This document shows positions 36,301 through 43,131 of a DNA stretch of 64,000 bases, in pieces. The stretch is from Sedimentibacter hydroxybenzoicus DSM 7310 (GTDB lineage: Bacteria > Bacillota > Clostridia > Tissierellales > Sedimentibacteraceae), in NCBI RefSeq assembly GCF_013403245.1, contig NZ_JACBNQ010000007.1, forward strand, positions 1 through 64,000, given 5' to 3'. The notes below the pieces were generated by a model, which had not been told where the DNA came from, did not search any database, and was given only the letters and a program-made list of their open reading frames with translations. Numbering within the stretch: the first letter of the stretch is position 1; every line of letters begins with the position of its first letter. The translations under genes and the position numbers were made by a program.

Positions 36301-36736
36301 GGCTAACTATACAGCGACCATAGCAAACGGCGGATACAGAAGAAATGTAAGCATTATAAAAGATGTAGAAACATACGACGGCGAGCCTACTGACTATGTG
36401 CCCGAAAGAAGTGCGGAAAGAGTAAATCTTTCAGACTACAGCTATTTGGATGTTGTAAAGGAAGGCATGAGACTGGTTTCTCTGGATGACAGTGCCAAAC
36501 CGTATAAAAACTTTCCGGTGGGTGTGGGAAGCAAGACCGGTACTGCAGAGAATCAGGGAACAAATCCTGATACAGGAAAGCCATATGATGACTTTGCATG
36601 GTATGTTGCATTTGCACCTTATGACGATCCGGAGATAGCCGTTGCATGTGTGCTGTTTGAGGGCGGCTCGGGACGTTATCCGATCCCTATAGTCAGAGAG
36701 GTTATAGGAGAATACTTTAAACTTAAAGAAGAATAG
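33392..36736 (+). CDS. mrdA: Penicillin-binding protein 2, unusually long
   Basis: A 1114-aa class B PBP (usual length about 600-750). Order: membrane helix (about 12-30), PBP dimer segments with an acidic Glu/Thr-rich loop (about 190-225), and a transpeptidase domain with STFK (PGSTFKMITSL, about 735), SCN (MNSCNFYYY, about 790) and KTGT (GSKTGTAEN, about 1050). Extra sequence lies in the dimer region (about 110-520) and between SCN and KTGT (an alpha-rich block, about 865-945). It begins at TTG with GAGGTGAG upstream. It makes peptide crosslinks during elongation. Confidence 0.93.
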   Translation: MNLKKFFSNRFNLIYMVIVLMLCVLGFRMAVLTIVEGEEYRAVADIKKIKDIPVKAPRGKIFDRNGILLADNVASFTVQMYTDEIEPEDFNGIAYILSKILDENGERPIDDFPIKLDTFEYVTEPDLRNSSDEAISYITAEERVIQVVAENLYAWLNYTSAIYNEPFNIKERVLDTILRDIEMPVKLENDQFVYTETEEIVVSEEEDTQQTDVPADGEEEADNPVTAWLKNNDLNEKSTAENAVIEMLIKNNKYMKRLFYDSKVRRFSYNFISSSGLETNIKLTEFAFVQDEYYANLKRGLNVNHQEITPSSEAKDDFVILTMKYSLDNLLLTVYQADNDKIMPGAVLVEKLREIYPDIPVSFEENGEAGLYEFTDEELKTKYLNQHNMDISTTAYDFVKQLSFKNYDVLYNLITDEIIKYYAQVELLKYENPSISISEWEYSPVRDKRNWINNNIKGIDQNEIKNLSARELFNDLRKELKISDDINDYDMRNMMVIRERYNRTSYLSYHPVDICYSISEKSVAMISERSHELVGINVEIEPLRYYPKYEVASHALGYLGKIAQEYEIREYVNEKGYSPDDIIGKTGIEEKFEDYLRGEKGKKTVEVNNLGRTIKSVSSQAPEPGDNVHLTLDFRLQERAEDILKKGLEQIQIGGTFESEWGDFEFKDKYENARSGALAVIDVKTGELLTMANHPGYDLNMFSTGISTDDWNSLLSDSKNPLAPRPLYNIAMLTKIQPGSTFKMITSLAALEKGVNPNTRVYCAGTMKVGDRPFSCWIWNMYGGSHGYQTMYEAIMNSCNFYYYTTMLGENLATHQKHTVRVSAEDVIAMAKEFGLDSKTGIEIDIPQEASGGVPSIEGKKISIRVYLRIFLEGNIEKYLDDGFTMDAAMKNEIVEEIVSWIDREEPMTRGEVYEGLRNLRLNPDKTNAYQIPLVDIIKYSYINEAIWNVGDNLNISIGQGHNAYTVLQMANYTATIANGGYRRNVSIIKDVETYDGEPTDYVPERSAERVNLSDYSYLDVVKEGMRLVSLDDSAKPYKNFPVGVGSKTGTAENQGTNPDTGKPYDDFAWYVAFAPYDDPEIAVACVLFEGGSGRYPIPIVREVIGEYFKLKEE

Positions 36737-36759
36737 AAAAAAGAAGCGGGAGAATGATT

Positions 36760-37458
36760 ATGGGGAAGGTCATAGCAGTCAGTTCACAAAAGGATGATAT
36801 CGGAAAAACAATTATAGGCATTAAAACAGGTATTAAATTATCTCAATCAGGCAAAAATGTTTTATTGATGGATTTTTCATCAGGCAAAAAGAAAATGTCA
36901 GAATACCTAAAGGTTAACGAAAATATAATTTACGATATAAAGGATGTCCTCGATTCAACCTGTTCCCTTGAATTAGCAGCTATAGAAATAACAGAAGGGT
37001 TATCCCTTCTTCCTTGTCCAAGAATTAATACTAAGCTTGGAAAAATAAAAAGGGAATCCTTCGTTAAAATAATAAATGATGCAAAAAAAGATTATGACGT
37101 AATTATTTTAGATATAGACAAAATTCAGTTTAGTTATGTGGATTTTAGCGTATTGGATAATGCTATCATAATTAATAATAATGATTTTTCATGTATTAAA
37201 GAAATAAATACCGATAAAGCAATTGCTGAAAGGTATAAATTCAATAATATATATGTACTGATAAATAAATATGACATAAAAAAAGGCTCAAAGGGTACTA
37301 TGATGAAATTGAAGGACATACAAAAATTATCAGATGTACAAATCCAATCGAAAATTGAAGAAAATATAAAATATTGTGAAGCAGATTATGATTTTCTTTT
37401 CGGTACGGAGGACAGCACATTTAACAGAGCCGTTGATAGTATTATTAAAAATATATAA
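36760..37458 (+). CDS. MinD/ParA-like ATPase, degenerate
   Basis: A 232-aa P-loop protein where Bacillus has minC-minD. The deviant Walker A reads SQKDDIGKT, keeping the signature Lys and GKT but with Asp-Asp in place of Gly-Gly; LLMDF and YDVIILDI give the A' and B motifs. No amphipathic membrane-binding tail is obvious, and no minC precedes it. The start at 36760 has GGGAG 7 bp upstream; the ATG at 36754 is too close. A MinD with altered function or a FlhG-like ATPase are both possible. Confidence 0.7.
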   Translation: MGKVIAVSSQKDDIGKTIIGIKTGIKLSQSGKNVLLMDFSSGKKKMSEYLKVNENIIYDIKDVLDSTCSLELAAIEITEGLSLLPCPRINTKLGKIKRESFVKIINDAKKDYDVIILDIDKIQFSYVDFSVLDNAIIINNNDFSCIKEINTDKAIAERYKFNNIYVLINKYDIKKGSKGTMMKLKDIQKLSDVQIQSKIEENIKYCEADYDFLFGTEDSTFNRAVDSIIKNI

Positions 37459-37478
37459 ATAAAACAGCAAGTACAATT

Positions 37479-37522
37479 GACTTCATTGTCATCCGATAAG
37501 GACGATAATGAAGTCGTTTTTT
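37479..37522 (+). terminator. Terminator between the MinD-like and spoIVFA genes
   Basis: A bulged stem GACTTCATT...AATGAAGTC (37479-37515) is followed by six T. It separates the rod-shape operon from the sporulation pair. Confidence 0.75.
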
Positions 37523-37585
37523 GATAATAAAAGTTGTAATAAAGCTTGTAACATTTTAATAAAATGTAGGGAAGGGGTGGGTGAG

Positions 37586-38215
37586 ATGAATAAAATAACA
37601 AGAAAGAGAATCAAGCTGCAAAGAAAAGAAAATTTGAATAAAAAATTAGCACTGCAGGTATTATTCAGCATTGTGCTTGTAGGAGCTGTTATTTTTACGA
37701 AACAATTAGATACGGATCTATCCAAACAGTTTTTAAATGCCACTAATGAAATTATGACTGAAAGCATAAGGCCTAAGGAGATAGGAAACTCTGTAAAGGA
37801 GTTTTTTTCCGGGGTAGCAGGTAAAATACCTTTTATGTCAAATAATAAAACGGAGTATGTAGCACCGGTCAGTGGAAAAGTATATCAAAACTATGGAATG
37901 GTTAAAGGCGAGGACAGTTCATTTTATAATCACGGCATAGACATTGTTTCCAATACTCAGTCTATAAGATCTGTTTCAGGCGGAAAAGTAACTCAGATAG
38001 GAAACAATGATAAATTATCAAATTATATCGTCATAGAAGATGGTGATAGACTAATAATCTACGGTCAGATACATCAGAGCTTTGTTAAGGAAGGTGACAA
38101 GGTTTCCAAAGGAGATATTATTGGAGCTCTCAACGAAGAGAGCATGAATCTTCATATAGAAGTATGGGAAGACGGTGAATCGGTAAATCCGGCAAAATTA
38201 TTTAAAATTAACTGA
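37586..38215 (+). CDS. spoIVFA: SpoIVFA-like M23-domain membrane protein
   Basis: A 209-aa protein with a basic N-terminus, one membrane helix (about 24-40) and a C-terminal LytM/M23 domain (VAPVSGKVYQNYG; NHGIDIVSN; NLHIEVW). The HxH metal motif is NxH, so peptidase activity is doubtful. In Bacillus, SpoIVFA holds SpoIVFB inactive with BofA until a forespore signal arrives. The next gene is a SpoIVFB-like M50 protease, as in Bacillus. The start at 37586 has a purine-rich GGTGGGTGAG site. Confidence 0.78.
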   Translation: MNKITRKRIKLQRKENLNKKLALQVLFSIVLVGAVIFTKQLDTDLSKQFLNATNEIMTESIRPKEIGNSVKEFFSGVAGKIPFMSNNKTEYVAPVSGKVYQNYGMVKGEDSSFYNHGIDIVSNTQSIRSVSGGKVTQIGNNDKLSNYIVIEDGDRLIIYGQIHQSFVKEGDKVSKGDIIGALNEESMNLHIEVWEDGESVNPAKLFKIN

Positions 38216-38223
38216 TGGATTAA

Positions 38224-38766
38224 ATGCATCTGTTGATTGCCTTGGCGGCACATGAGACGGCACATTTACTGTCTGCCATATTGTTAAAAATTAAGTTTCA
38301 TAAAGTAAAAATAACCTTGTTTGGATTTAACTTAAATGCTGACTTAGAAAACTTAATGTTTGTAAAAAAATTGGTATTATTTTTATCCGGACCGTTAATA
38401 AATTTTTGCTTATATTTTATATTTGTTGATACTGTATATGAGCATTTTGCAAACATGAATATATTTCTATGTATAGTAAATTTGATTCCCATAGTTCCTC
38501 TTGACGGCGGAAACATATGCAAGTCTGTTCTGGAAATATTCCTGGATATAAACTCGGTATGTCGTTATATGATAATGACTAATACATTTTTTATTGTTTG
38601 CTTTATGGTAATTATTTATATATATAAAAATTACCTTTATTTTTTATTAATAGTAATGGCACTTAAAGGGATACTTGAGGAAAACAGATGCTTAACCGAA
38701 AAAATCATCAGAAATAACTATGCGGTTATAAGAGCAGGAAATAAGGGCAGAAGAATGCACCGCTAA
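38224..38766 (+). CDS. spoIVFB: SpoIVFB-like M50 intramembrane protease, short N-terminus
   Basis: A 180-aa membrane zinc protease: HETAH (residues 11-15, HExxH) in the first helix and NLIPIVPLDGG (about 90-100, third zinc ligand Asp). In Bacillus SpoIVFB cleaves pro-sigma-K. Here the first helix upstream of HExxH (about 35 residues) and the C-terminal CBS domain are missing; a TAA directly precedes the ATG, so extension in frame is impossible. The ribosome site is weak. It may still be active, or the N-terminus may have been lost. Confidence 0.78.
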   Translation: MHLLIALAAHETAHLLSAILLKIKFHKVKITLFGFNLNADLENLMFVKKLVLFLSGPLINFCLYFIFVDTVYEHFANMNIFLCIVNLIPIVPLDGGNICKSVLEIFLDINSVCRYMIMTNTFFIVCFMVIIYIYKNYLYFLLIVMALKGILEENRCLTEKIIRNNYAVIRAGNKGRRMHR

Positions 38767-38802
38767 GTGTCATTGCTATGAATAAACATAAAATCGTACG
38801 CT

Positions 38803-38836
38803 TATGTCATTCCGAACGTTAGTGAGGAATCTCATT
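38803..38836 (+). repeat. Short CATTCC...GAATCTCAT repeat
   Basis: A 30-odd bp block of the widespread type CATTCCGAACGxxAGTGAGGAATCTC, related to the right arm of 51319-51378. It is probably a degenerate intergenic repeat. Confidence 0.4.
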
Positions 38837-38911
38837 TTTCACTTATACTCAGGGAGGCAAATTGTTAGCTGTGAATAGTAACACCGCTATAGAAAAATTT
38901 GCAAAAAAATA

Positions 38912-39022
38912 TTGAAAAATTCTCAAAATAGGGTATAATAGAAATACATTTGTAAATGAAAATTTATAAATGCCTCTTAAATTTTTTGCCTCAAGCCGTG
39001 GAAACCCCACGGCTTGCCCTTT
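38912..39022 (+). ncRNA. Candidate small RNA with own promoter and GC-rich hairpin
   Basis: TTGAAA, a 16-bp spacer and TATAAT (ending 38939) give a good promoter with no ORF after it. About 50 nt downstream is a strong hairpin (38993-39001 with 39007-39015, AAGCCGTGG stem) followed by GCCCTTTT. TGCCT and AGGCA flank it and could add a lower stem. It matches no RNA family I can name; it could also be a mobile-element end. Confidence 0.4.
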
Positions 39023-39028
39023 TATAAG

Positions 39029-39057
39029 GCATTCTGGGGACGGACCTTAGAATGGCA
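39029..39057. repeat. Partial GGGGACGG palindromic element
   Basis: CATTCT-GGGGACGGACCTT-AGAATG: short inverted ends around a 14-bp core shared with the left arm at 53620-53633. It looks like a deleted copy of the long palindrome. Confidence 0.6.
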
Positions 39058-39060
39058 ATC

Positions 39061-39162
39061 TTACATTTTTCCAAACAAAGTAAAAATCACAATAAAAAAA
39101 CATACAATAAATATAATTATAAAAATATTCCTTTTAACGAATCTATAAGCCCTATACAACAT
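39061..39162 (-). CDS. Small single-span membrane protein (33 aa)
   Basis: An ORF of 33 codons: basic start (MLYRAYRFVKRN), then a hydrophobic stretch of Ile/Phe/Val, ending FGKM. GGGGGAA lies 5-6 bp before the ATG on the minus strand. It is too short for similarity claims; coding is suggested by ribosome site and helix only. Confidence 0.4.
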   Translation of the reverse strand: MLYRAYRFVKRNIFIIIFIVCFFIVIFTLFGKM

Positions 39163-39241
39163 AAAAATTCCCCCTATATAATTATATGAGGGAATTTGTT
39201 ATTGTTTACTATTTTACTTAATTTGTGTATTATTACAAAGA

Positions 39242-39475
39242 GGTATTCCTTTTGAAGTAAAGCTACCGGAGAGTGTTCCTCTTTCATATGATTCTTTGGC
39301 AAAAGAGCAATTTGATATTGAAATCGAAAAAGGTATTAAAGATATTGAAAATGGCAAGACTTATTCTATAGAGAGTATTGCAGAAGAAATGAAAAGAGAT
39401 TATGGCATATGAGCTCAGTAATTTATTCTGCACAGGCAAGACTTGAGGAATATTTATGAGCAAATAGCATATATA
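39242..39475 (+). pseudogene. Relic of a relBE-type toxin-antitoxin locus
   Basis: From 39242 to 39412 a frame without a start reads RGIPFEVKLPESV...SIAEEMKRDYGI and stops; this looks like the C-terminal half of a RelB/DinJ antitoxin. An overlapping frame then begins like a RelE toxin (MAYE... and VIYSAQARLEEYL) but is shifted and stops within about 20 codons. The 5' part of the antitoxin and most of the toxin are gone. Confidence 0.6.
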
Positions 39476-39500
39476 CTATGCTCACCTTTCATCTTCAAGT

Positions 39501-40343
39501 CTACTGTGATAAGCTGAGTATTATTTTTGTAATGCGTTCTGTGCAATCAGATTCTCTTGTTTCTTTTTTTCTCCAGTTGTCGGAAAGCGGAAAATAAATC
39601 TTATCATTTGTAACACTGCCCATATCCCATTTACCGTCTTGATTTTTATTACTTTCTAACCAATTAACAACAAATCGAAGTTTAGCCTTACTTGCTTTGT
39701 ATTTTGAAAGCAATTCTATGGCGCCAAGAAAACGGCTGGCATCTCTGCTTTTAAAAGCATTGGGAAGCGTATAAATTTTATGATCATATATATAGTAAAT
39801 TCCTGTATCCTTGTTAAGTACATATTCAATAAAAGCTGATTCTGTTTCCTCGTCTAAACAACCTGCTAAAAGTGAAAGGGGATAGAAATTAACGAAATCA
39901 ATAAACCTTCCGCCTTTTGGCTTTATTCCCAAGATTTTATGGTAGGTACTTATATATTCTTCATGGTCATATTCACCACTTGAAAAAGCTGATGAAATAA
40001 TATTAGACCATTTTTCAGCTACAGAATTGGCATTTACATTATCGTTTCTGAAGATTCTTATCCATGCAGCAAGAATAAGTTCCGTGAATATATCCCAATT
40101 ATGCAGCTTTTCTCGCCTGTCGGGGATTTCTTTTTTTCCAATTAAACAATCATTCATATATGCAACCGCTTTTTTTATACATTCATCTTCTATGGTATAA
40201 CCTAAATATAACAGCCGTCTAAGCGCTTGTTCTGTAGTAATAGAAGATTGATATGATTGAGAAAGAGAATGAAAACATCCCCATTTGCCGTCATCTTCCT
40301 GCAATGCAATTATTTCTTTAGTCCATTTTGTGTTCTTATACAT
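39501..40343 (-). CDS. Putative alpha/alpha-toroid (prenyltransferase/terpene-cyclase-like) protein
   Basis: A 280-aa protein with helical repeats: WTKEIIALQEDDGKWGCFHS near residue 7 and VVNWLESNKNQDGKWDMG near 245 are QW-like motifs seen in squalene cyclase/prenyltransferase repeats. No catalytic DxDD or zinc site is visible, so an enzyme call is not justified. The start at 40343 has AGAGGTG 7 bp upstream; an earlier start at 40406 would overlap the neighbour. It follows the lipoprotein gene by 25 bp, likely one operon. Confidence 0.6.
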   Translation of the reverse strand: MYKNTKWTKEIIALQEDDGKWGCFHSLSQSYQSSITTEQALRRLLYLGYTIEDECIKKAVAYMNDCLIGKKEIPDRREKLHNWDIFTELILAAWIRIFRNDNVNANSVAEKWSNIISSAFSSGEYDHEEYISTYHKILGIKPKGGRFIDFVNFYPLSLLAGCLDEETESAFIEYVLNKDTGIYYIYDHKIYTLPNAFKSRDASRFLGAIELLSKYKASKAKLRFVVNWLESNKNQDGKWDMGSVTNDKIYFPLSDNWRKKETRESDCTERITKIILSLSQ

Positions 40344-40368
40344 CTGACACCTCTGATTTAACATATAA

Positions 40369-41061
40369 CTATTGATTATGCCACAAAAATTTTCCATTCT
40401 CTTCAACGCAAGTATAGACTTTGCCGCTTTTTTTACCTACTGCATAATAGCTGCCTTCCCATTCAGGTGTTTCTTTCACGCGAAGAACCCAACAAGGCTC
40501 ATCTATTGCATCGGTTGAATCAAGCAATGCTCTTGCAAAAATAGCATCCTTACCTATAGGTTCAAATGATTCGCCGAGTATATACCAGCTTACAGCTTCC
40601 AGCTCCATTTTCAGGCTTTTTTCTGCGATATCCAAAGCCTGTTCTTCCGTAATGGCATCCTGTGAGGGATTATCTCGTATAAACGCATCCACATCTTTGT
40701 ATCGTATATCGATACCGCTGCCGCCGCTTTCCCAAACACTTTCAAGATCTGCTCTGGAAGGCTTACTATCTGGTTTTGAGTATACAATCAGGCGATATCC
40801 TCCCTTAACATAATAAACCATGATATAACTGTTAAGGTCAGAACTTAAATTGTATCCTCTATAACCACTTAGGTCTTCAAATAATAAATCTTCGCCCTTT
40901 GCAGAAAGCTTACGCACATCATCAAGTGTCATTGATTTGTCATCTTTAGTTTCATGGACACTGCTCACAGGAGAGCACGCACTCATCACAACAGCCAGCA
41001 AAACTATCAACAGATAATAGGATATTTTTTTAGCGTTTTTTAATATACTTTCTTTGTACAT
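40369..41061 (-). CDS. Lipoprotein with PepSY-like C-terminal region
   Basis: A 230-aa predicted lipoprotein: basic N-terminus, hydrophobic LLIVLLAVVMSAC with the lipobox Cys at about 29. The C-terminal half (AITEEQALDIAEKSLKMEL ... CWVLRVKE ... YYAVGKKSGKVYTCVE) looks like a PepSY-type fold. The start at 41061 has GGAGG 6 bp upstream. Function is unknown; it pairs with the toroid protein downstream. Confidence 0.65.
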   Translation of the reverse strand: MYKESILKNAKKISYYLLIVLLAVVMSACSPVSSVHETKDDKSMTLDDVRKLSAKGEDLLFEDLSGYRGYNLSSDLNSYIMVYYVKGGYRLIVYSKPDSKPSRADLESVWESGGSGIDIRYKDVDAFIRDNPSQDAITEEQALDIAEKSLKMELEAVSWYILGESFEPIGKDAIFARALLDSTDAIDEPCWVLRVKETPEWEGSYYAVGKKSGKVYTCVEENGKFLWHNQ

Positions 41062-41080
41062 GTAAAACCTCCTAATGAAA

Positions 41081-41175
41081 AATGAACAATGATCATTGAA
41101 CAATAAAAATATGCGGCTATATTACGAGCTGTCATATTTAATTGTTCGCTGTTCATTGTTCACTGTTCATTGTTA
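41081..41175. repeat. GAACAATG/CATTGTTC short inverted and direct repeats
   Basis: AATGAACAATGATCATTGAACAAT at 41081-41104 (self-complementary core, over 20 bp in total) faces three ATTGTTC/TGTTCATTGTTC units at 41141-41174. Such AACAATGAACAGTG runs are common intergenic simple repeats. Confidence 0.6.
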
Positions 41176-41176
41176 C

Positions 41177-41192
41177 TGCGGCATAAGCCGCA
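41177..41192 (-). terminator. Hairpin after tRNA-Leu
   Basis: TGCGGC-ATAA-GCCGCA hairpin 8 bp beyond the tRNA 3' end on the minus strand, without a T run. It may help end the transcript or processing. Confidence 0.35.
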
Positions 41193-41199
41193 TATTTTA

Positions 41200-41282
41200 T
41201 GCGGTTGGGGGGATTTGAACCCCCACGAATATACATTCGCTAGCCCCTCAAGCTAGTGCGTCTGCCGTTCCGCCACAACCGC
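41200..41282 (-). tRNA. tRNA-Leu (anticodon GAG)
   Basis: An 83-nt class II tRNA on the minus strand: 7-bp acceptor GCGGTTG/CAACCGC, anticodon stem CTAGC-TTGAGGG-GCTAG with anticodon GAG, a long variable arm and GGGGG/CCCCC T stem. CCA is not encoded. It borders the repeat-rich 38.8-41.2 kb stretch. Confidence 0.93.
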
Positions 41283-41378
41283 AATATGCTTTATTATTAT
41301 AAGGTAATATATAAGATTTGTAAAGAAAATTTTAACATACAATTATTGGAATAATATTATATATGGAGTTAATTATTC

Positions 41379-41407
41379 TTGTAAAAATTTTACTGCTATA
41401 TTATAAT
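41379..41407 (+). promoter_or_regulatory. Sigma-A-like promoter for phzF gene
   Basis: TTGTAA (41379-41384), 17-bp spacer, TATAAT (41402-41407). Confidence 0.5.
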
Positions 41408-41465
41408 TAAATTAAGACAAAACCCGCCTTTATAGGTGGCTGAAATAAATGAATGAGGTGAATCC

Positions 41466-42338
41466 ATGCAAGGTGCTATACTGAAAGCGTTTACGTATAA
41501 GGACAGCGGAGGGAATGGCGCAGGTGTATTTTTGCTTGACAAGGAATTAACAAATGAAAAAAAGCAACAAATTGCAGCAGACATAGGTTTATCTGAAACA
41601 GCTTTTGTATTGATGGACGATGAAAATAACTATAATGTCAGCTTTTTTACTCCTCTATGTGAAGTGGATTTGTGCGGTCATGCCACTATTGCAGCCTTTT
41701 TCTATCTTGGGTTGACAGGATATATCAAGGGATTCAATGAAGTTAAAAGGGCTTATCAGCATACTAAGCTTGGCAAGCTTGAAATTGATGCCGTGTTTAA
41801 AGGAAGCACCATTGATTATGTCCTCATGCAACAGCAAACTCCTCAAATATATGATGAGTTTGACGGTGAAGATTTAGGTGAAATTGCCGGATCTTTAAAC
41901 ATTTCCGTTGAAAACATCGGACTAAAGGATTTAATTATAAAACCTACAATTGTATCAACAGGACTTAAGGACGTAATAATTCCGGTGAAGTCAAGAGATA
42001 TATTAAATAAGCTTGATGTAAATATGAAATTAATAAATGATTTATCTCATATCTACGATGTGGTAGGATATCATGTTTATACGATTGATAATAATCAAGT
42101 GTTTGCGAGAAATTTTGCACCGAGGGTAGGAATAGATGAAGAGTGTGCAACAGGAACGTCAAATGGAGCTTTAGGGTGTCTTTTGTATAGTAAGAATATA
42201 ATTTCTGATGAATTTTCGGTTATTCAGGGCGAATCAATGAATGAAGCAAGTCAAATATTTGTAAAGGTTGAAAATATTAATGGTACTTTAGATGTTCGCG
42301 TAGGCGGTAAGGCATCAATTGTAAATTTATTCGAATAA
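41466..42338 (+). CDS. PhzF family isomerase/epimerase
   Basis: A 290-aa PhzF-fold protein (related to diaminopimelate epimerase). Family marks are KDSGGNGAGVFLLD (about 10-24), TPLCEVDLCGHATIAAFFYL (about 56-75) and EECATGTSNGALGCLL (about 220). Homologues isomerise small acids; the substrate here is unknown. It lies 12 bp before the DRTGG gene, so it may share its transcript, though it is not a usual partner. Confidence 0.88.
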   Translation: MQGAILKAFTYKDSGGNGAGVFLLDKELTNEKKQQIAADIGLSETAFVLMDDENNYNVSFFTPLCEVDLCGHATIAAFFYLGLTGYIKGFNEVKRAYQHTKLGKLEIDAVFKGSTIDYVLMQQQTPQIYDEFDGEDLGEIAGSLNISVENIGLKDLIIKPTIVSTGLKDVIIPVKSRDILNKLDVNMKLINDLSHIYDVVGYHVYTIDNNQVFARNFAPRVGIDEECATGTSNGALGCLLYSKNIISDEFSVIQGESMNEASQIFVKVENINGTLDVRVGGKASIVNLFE

Positions 42339-42350
42339 AGTGAGGATAAT

Positions 42351-42704
42351 ATGAAAATTAAAGAAATTAAAGAAATATTAAACGCTGAGGTAATAACAGA
42401 TTTCAGCAATGAAAATACCGATATAAAATATGGATTTGCAAGTGATTTGATGAGTGATGCTTTAGCGTTAGTCAAAAGTGATTCACTTCTTATAACCGGA
42501 TTAAACAATTCTCAAGTAATAAGAACGGCTGAAATGCTCGATATGTCCACAGTATTATTTGTAAGAGGTAAAAGACCTTGTCCTGACGTAGTAAGCTTGG
42601 CTTTAGAAAATCAAGTAACTATTCTTTCAACAGAGTATACAATGTTCAAAGCATGTAGCTTACTGGCAATTAACGGTATGGAGGGAATAGAGGCTGATGA
42701 CTGA
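42351..42704 (+). CDS. DRTGG domain protein (hydrogenase-sensing cluster)
   Basis: A 117-aa DRTGG-domain protein: KEIKEILNAEV start, FASDLMSDALALVKSDSLLITGL, and ILSTEYTMFKACSLLA end. The domain is thought to bind a ligand, as in Pta and CBS-DRTGG proteins. It is the first gene of a six-gene set ending at 46100 and overlaps the next gene by 8 bp. A second paralogue is at 44463. Confidence 0.82.
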   Translation: MKIKEIKEILNAEVITDFSNENTDIKYGFASDLMSDALALVKSDSLLITGLNNSQVIRTAEMLDMSTVLFVRGKRPCPDVVSLALENQVTILSTEYTMFKACSLLAINGMEGIEADD

Positions 42705-43131
42705 TAAGTTACTGATAAGATACAGCTATAATATTGCAGCAAATGACTTCATAGCTGCGGGCAAAGGCTCAAGCTCCATCAAAAACACATTGAAATCAAT
42801 GGGAATAGACGCAAGCACCATAAGAAGAATTGCGATTATTTCATACGAAGCTGAAATAAATTTAGTTATACATTCATATGGAGGAATGCTGCACTGCGAT
42901 TTATATGAAAATAAAATAGATATAATTACAGAGGATAAAGGTCCCGGTATAGAAAATATTGATCTTGCACTGACAGAAGGATATTCTACCGCAACAGAAA
43001 GTGTAAGAGAGCTTGGATTTGGTGCAGGTATGGGATTACCAAACATGAAAAAATATTCTGATGATTTCGACATTGCTTCAAGCCGCGAAGGTACTTTCAT
43101 CAAGATTACCGTGTTATTGCAGGAGGTATAA
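42697..43131 (+). CDS. GHKL ATP-binding protein, anti-sigma/serine-kinase type
   Basis: A 144-aa HATPase of RsbW/SpoIIAB type: N box EAEINLVIHSYGG (about 51-63), G1 DKGPGI (about 86-91) and G2 ELGFGAGMGLPNMKK (about 107-121). It lacks a dimerisation/His phosphotransfer domain, so it probably phosphorylates or binds a protein partner. Its stop directly abuts the hydrogenase-like gene. Confidence 0.85.
   Translation: MTDKLLIRYSYNIAANDFIAAGKGSSSIKNTLKSMGIDASTIRRIAIISYEAEINLVIHSYGGMLHCDLYENKIDIITEDKGPGIENIDLALTEGYSTATESVRELGFGAGMGLPNMKKYSDDFDIASSREGTFIKITVLLQEV

Noticed and set aside
38773-38800. Remainder of a longer SpoIVFB C-terminus (CBS domain)
   Set aside because: No open frame continues past 38766 with CBS-like sequence.
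38993-39015. c-di-GMP or other known riboswitch
   Set aside because: Read on both strands, the core motifs I know are not present, and no gene follows at a fitting distance.
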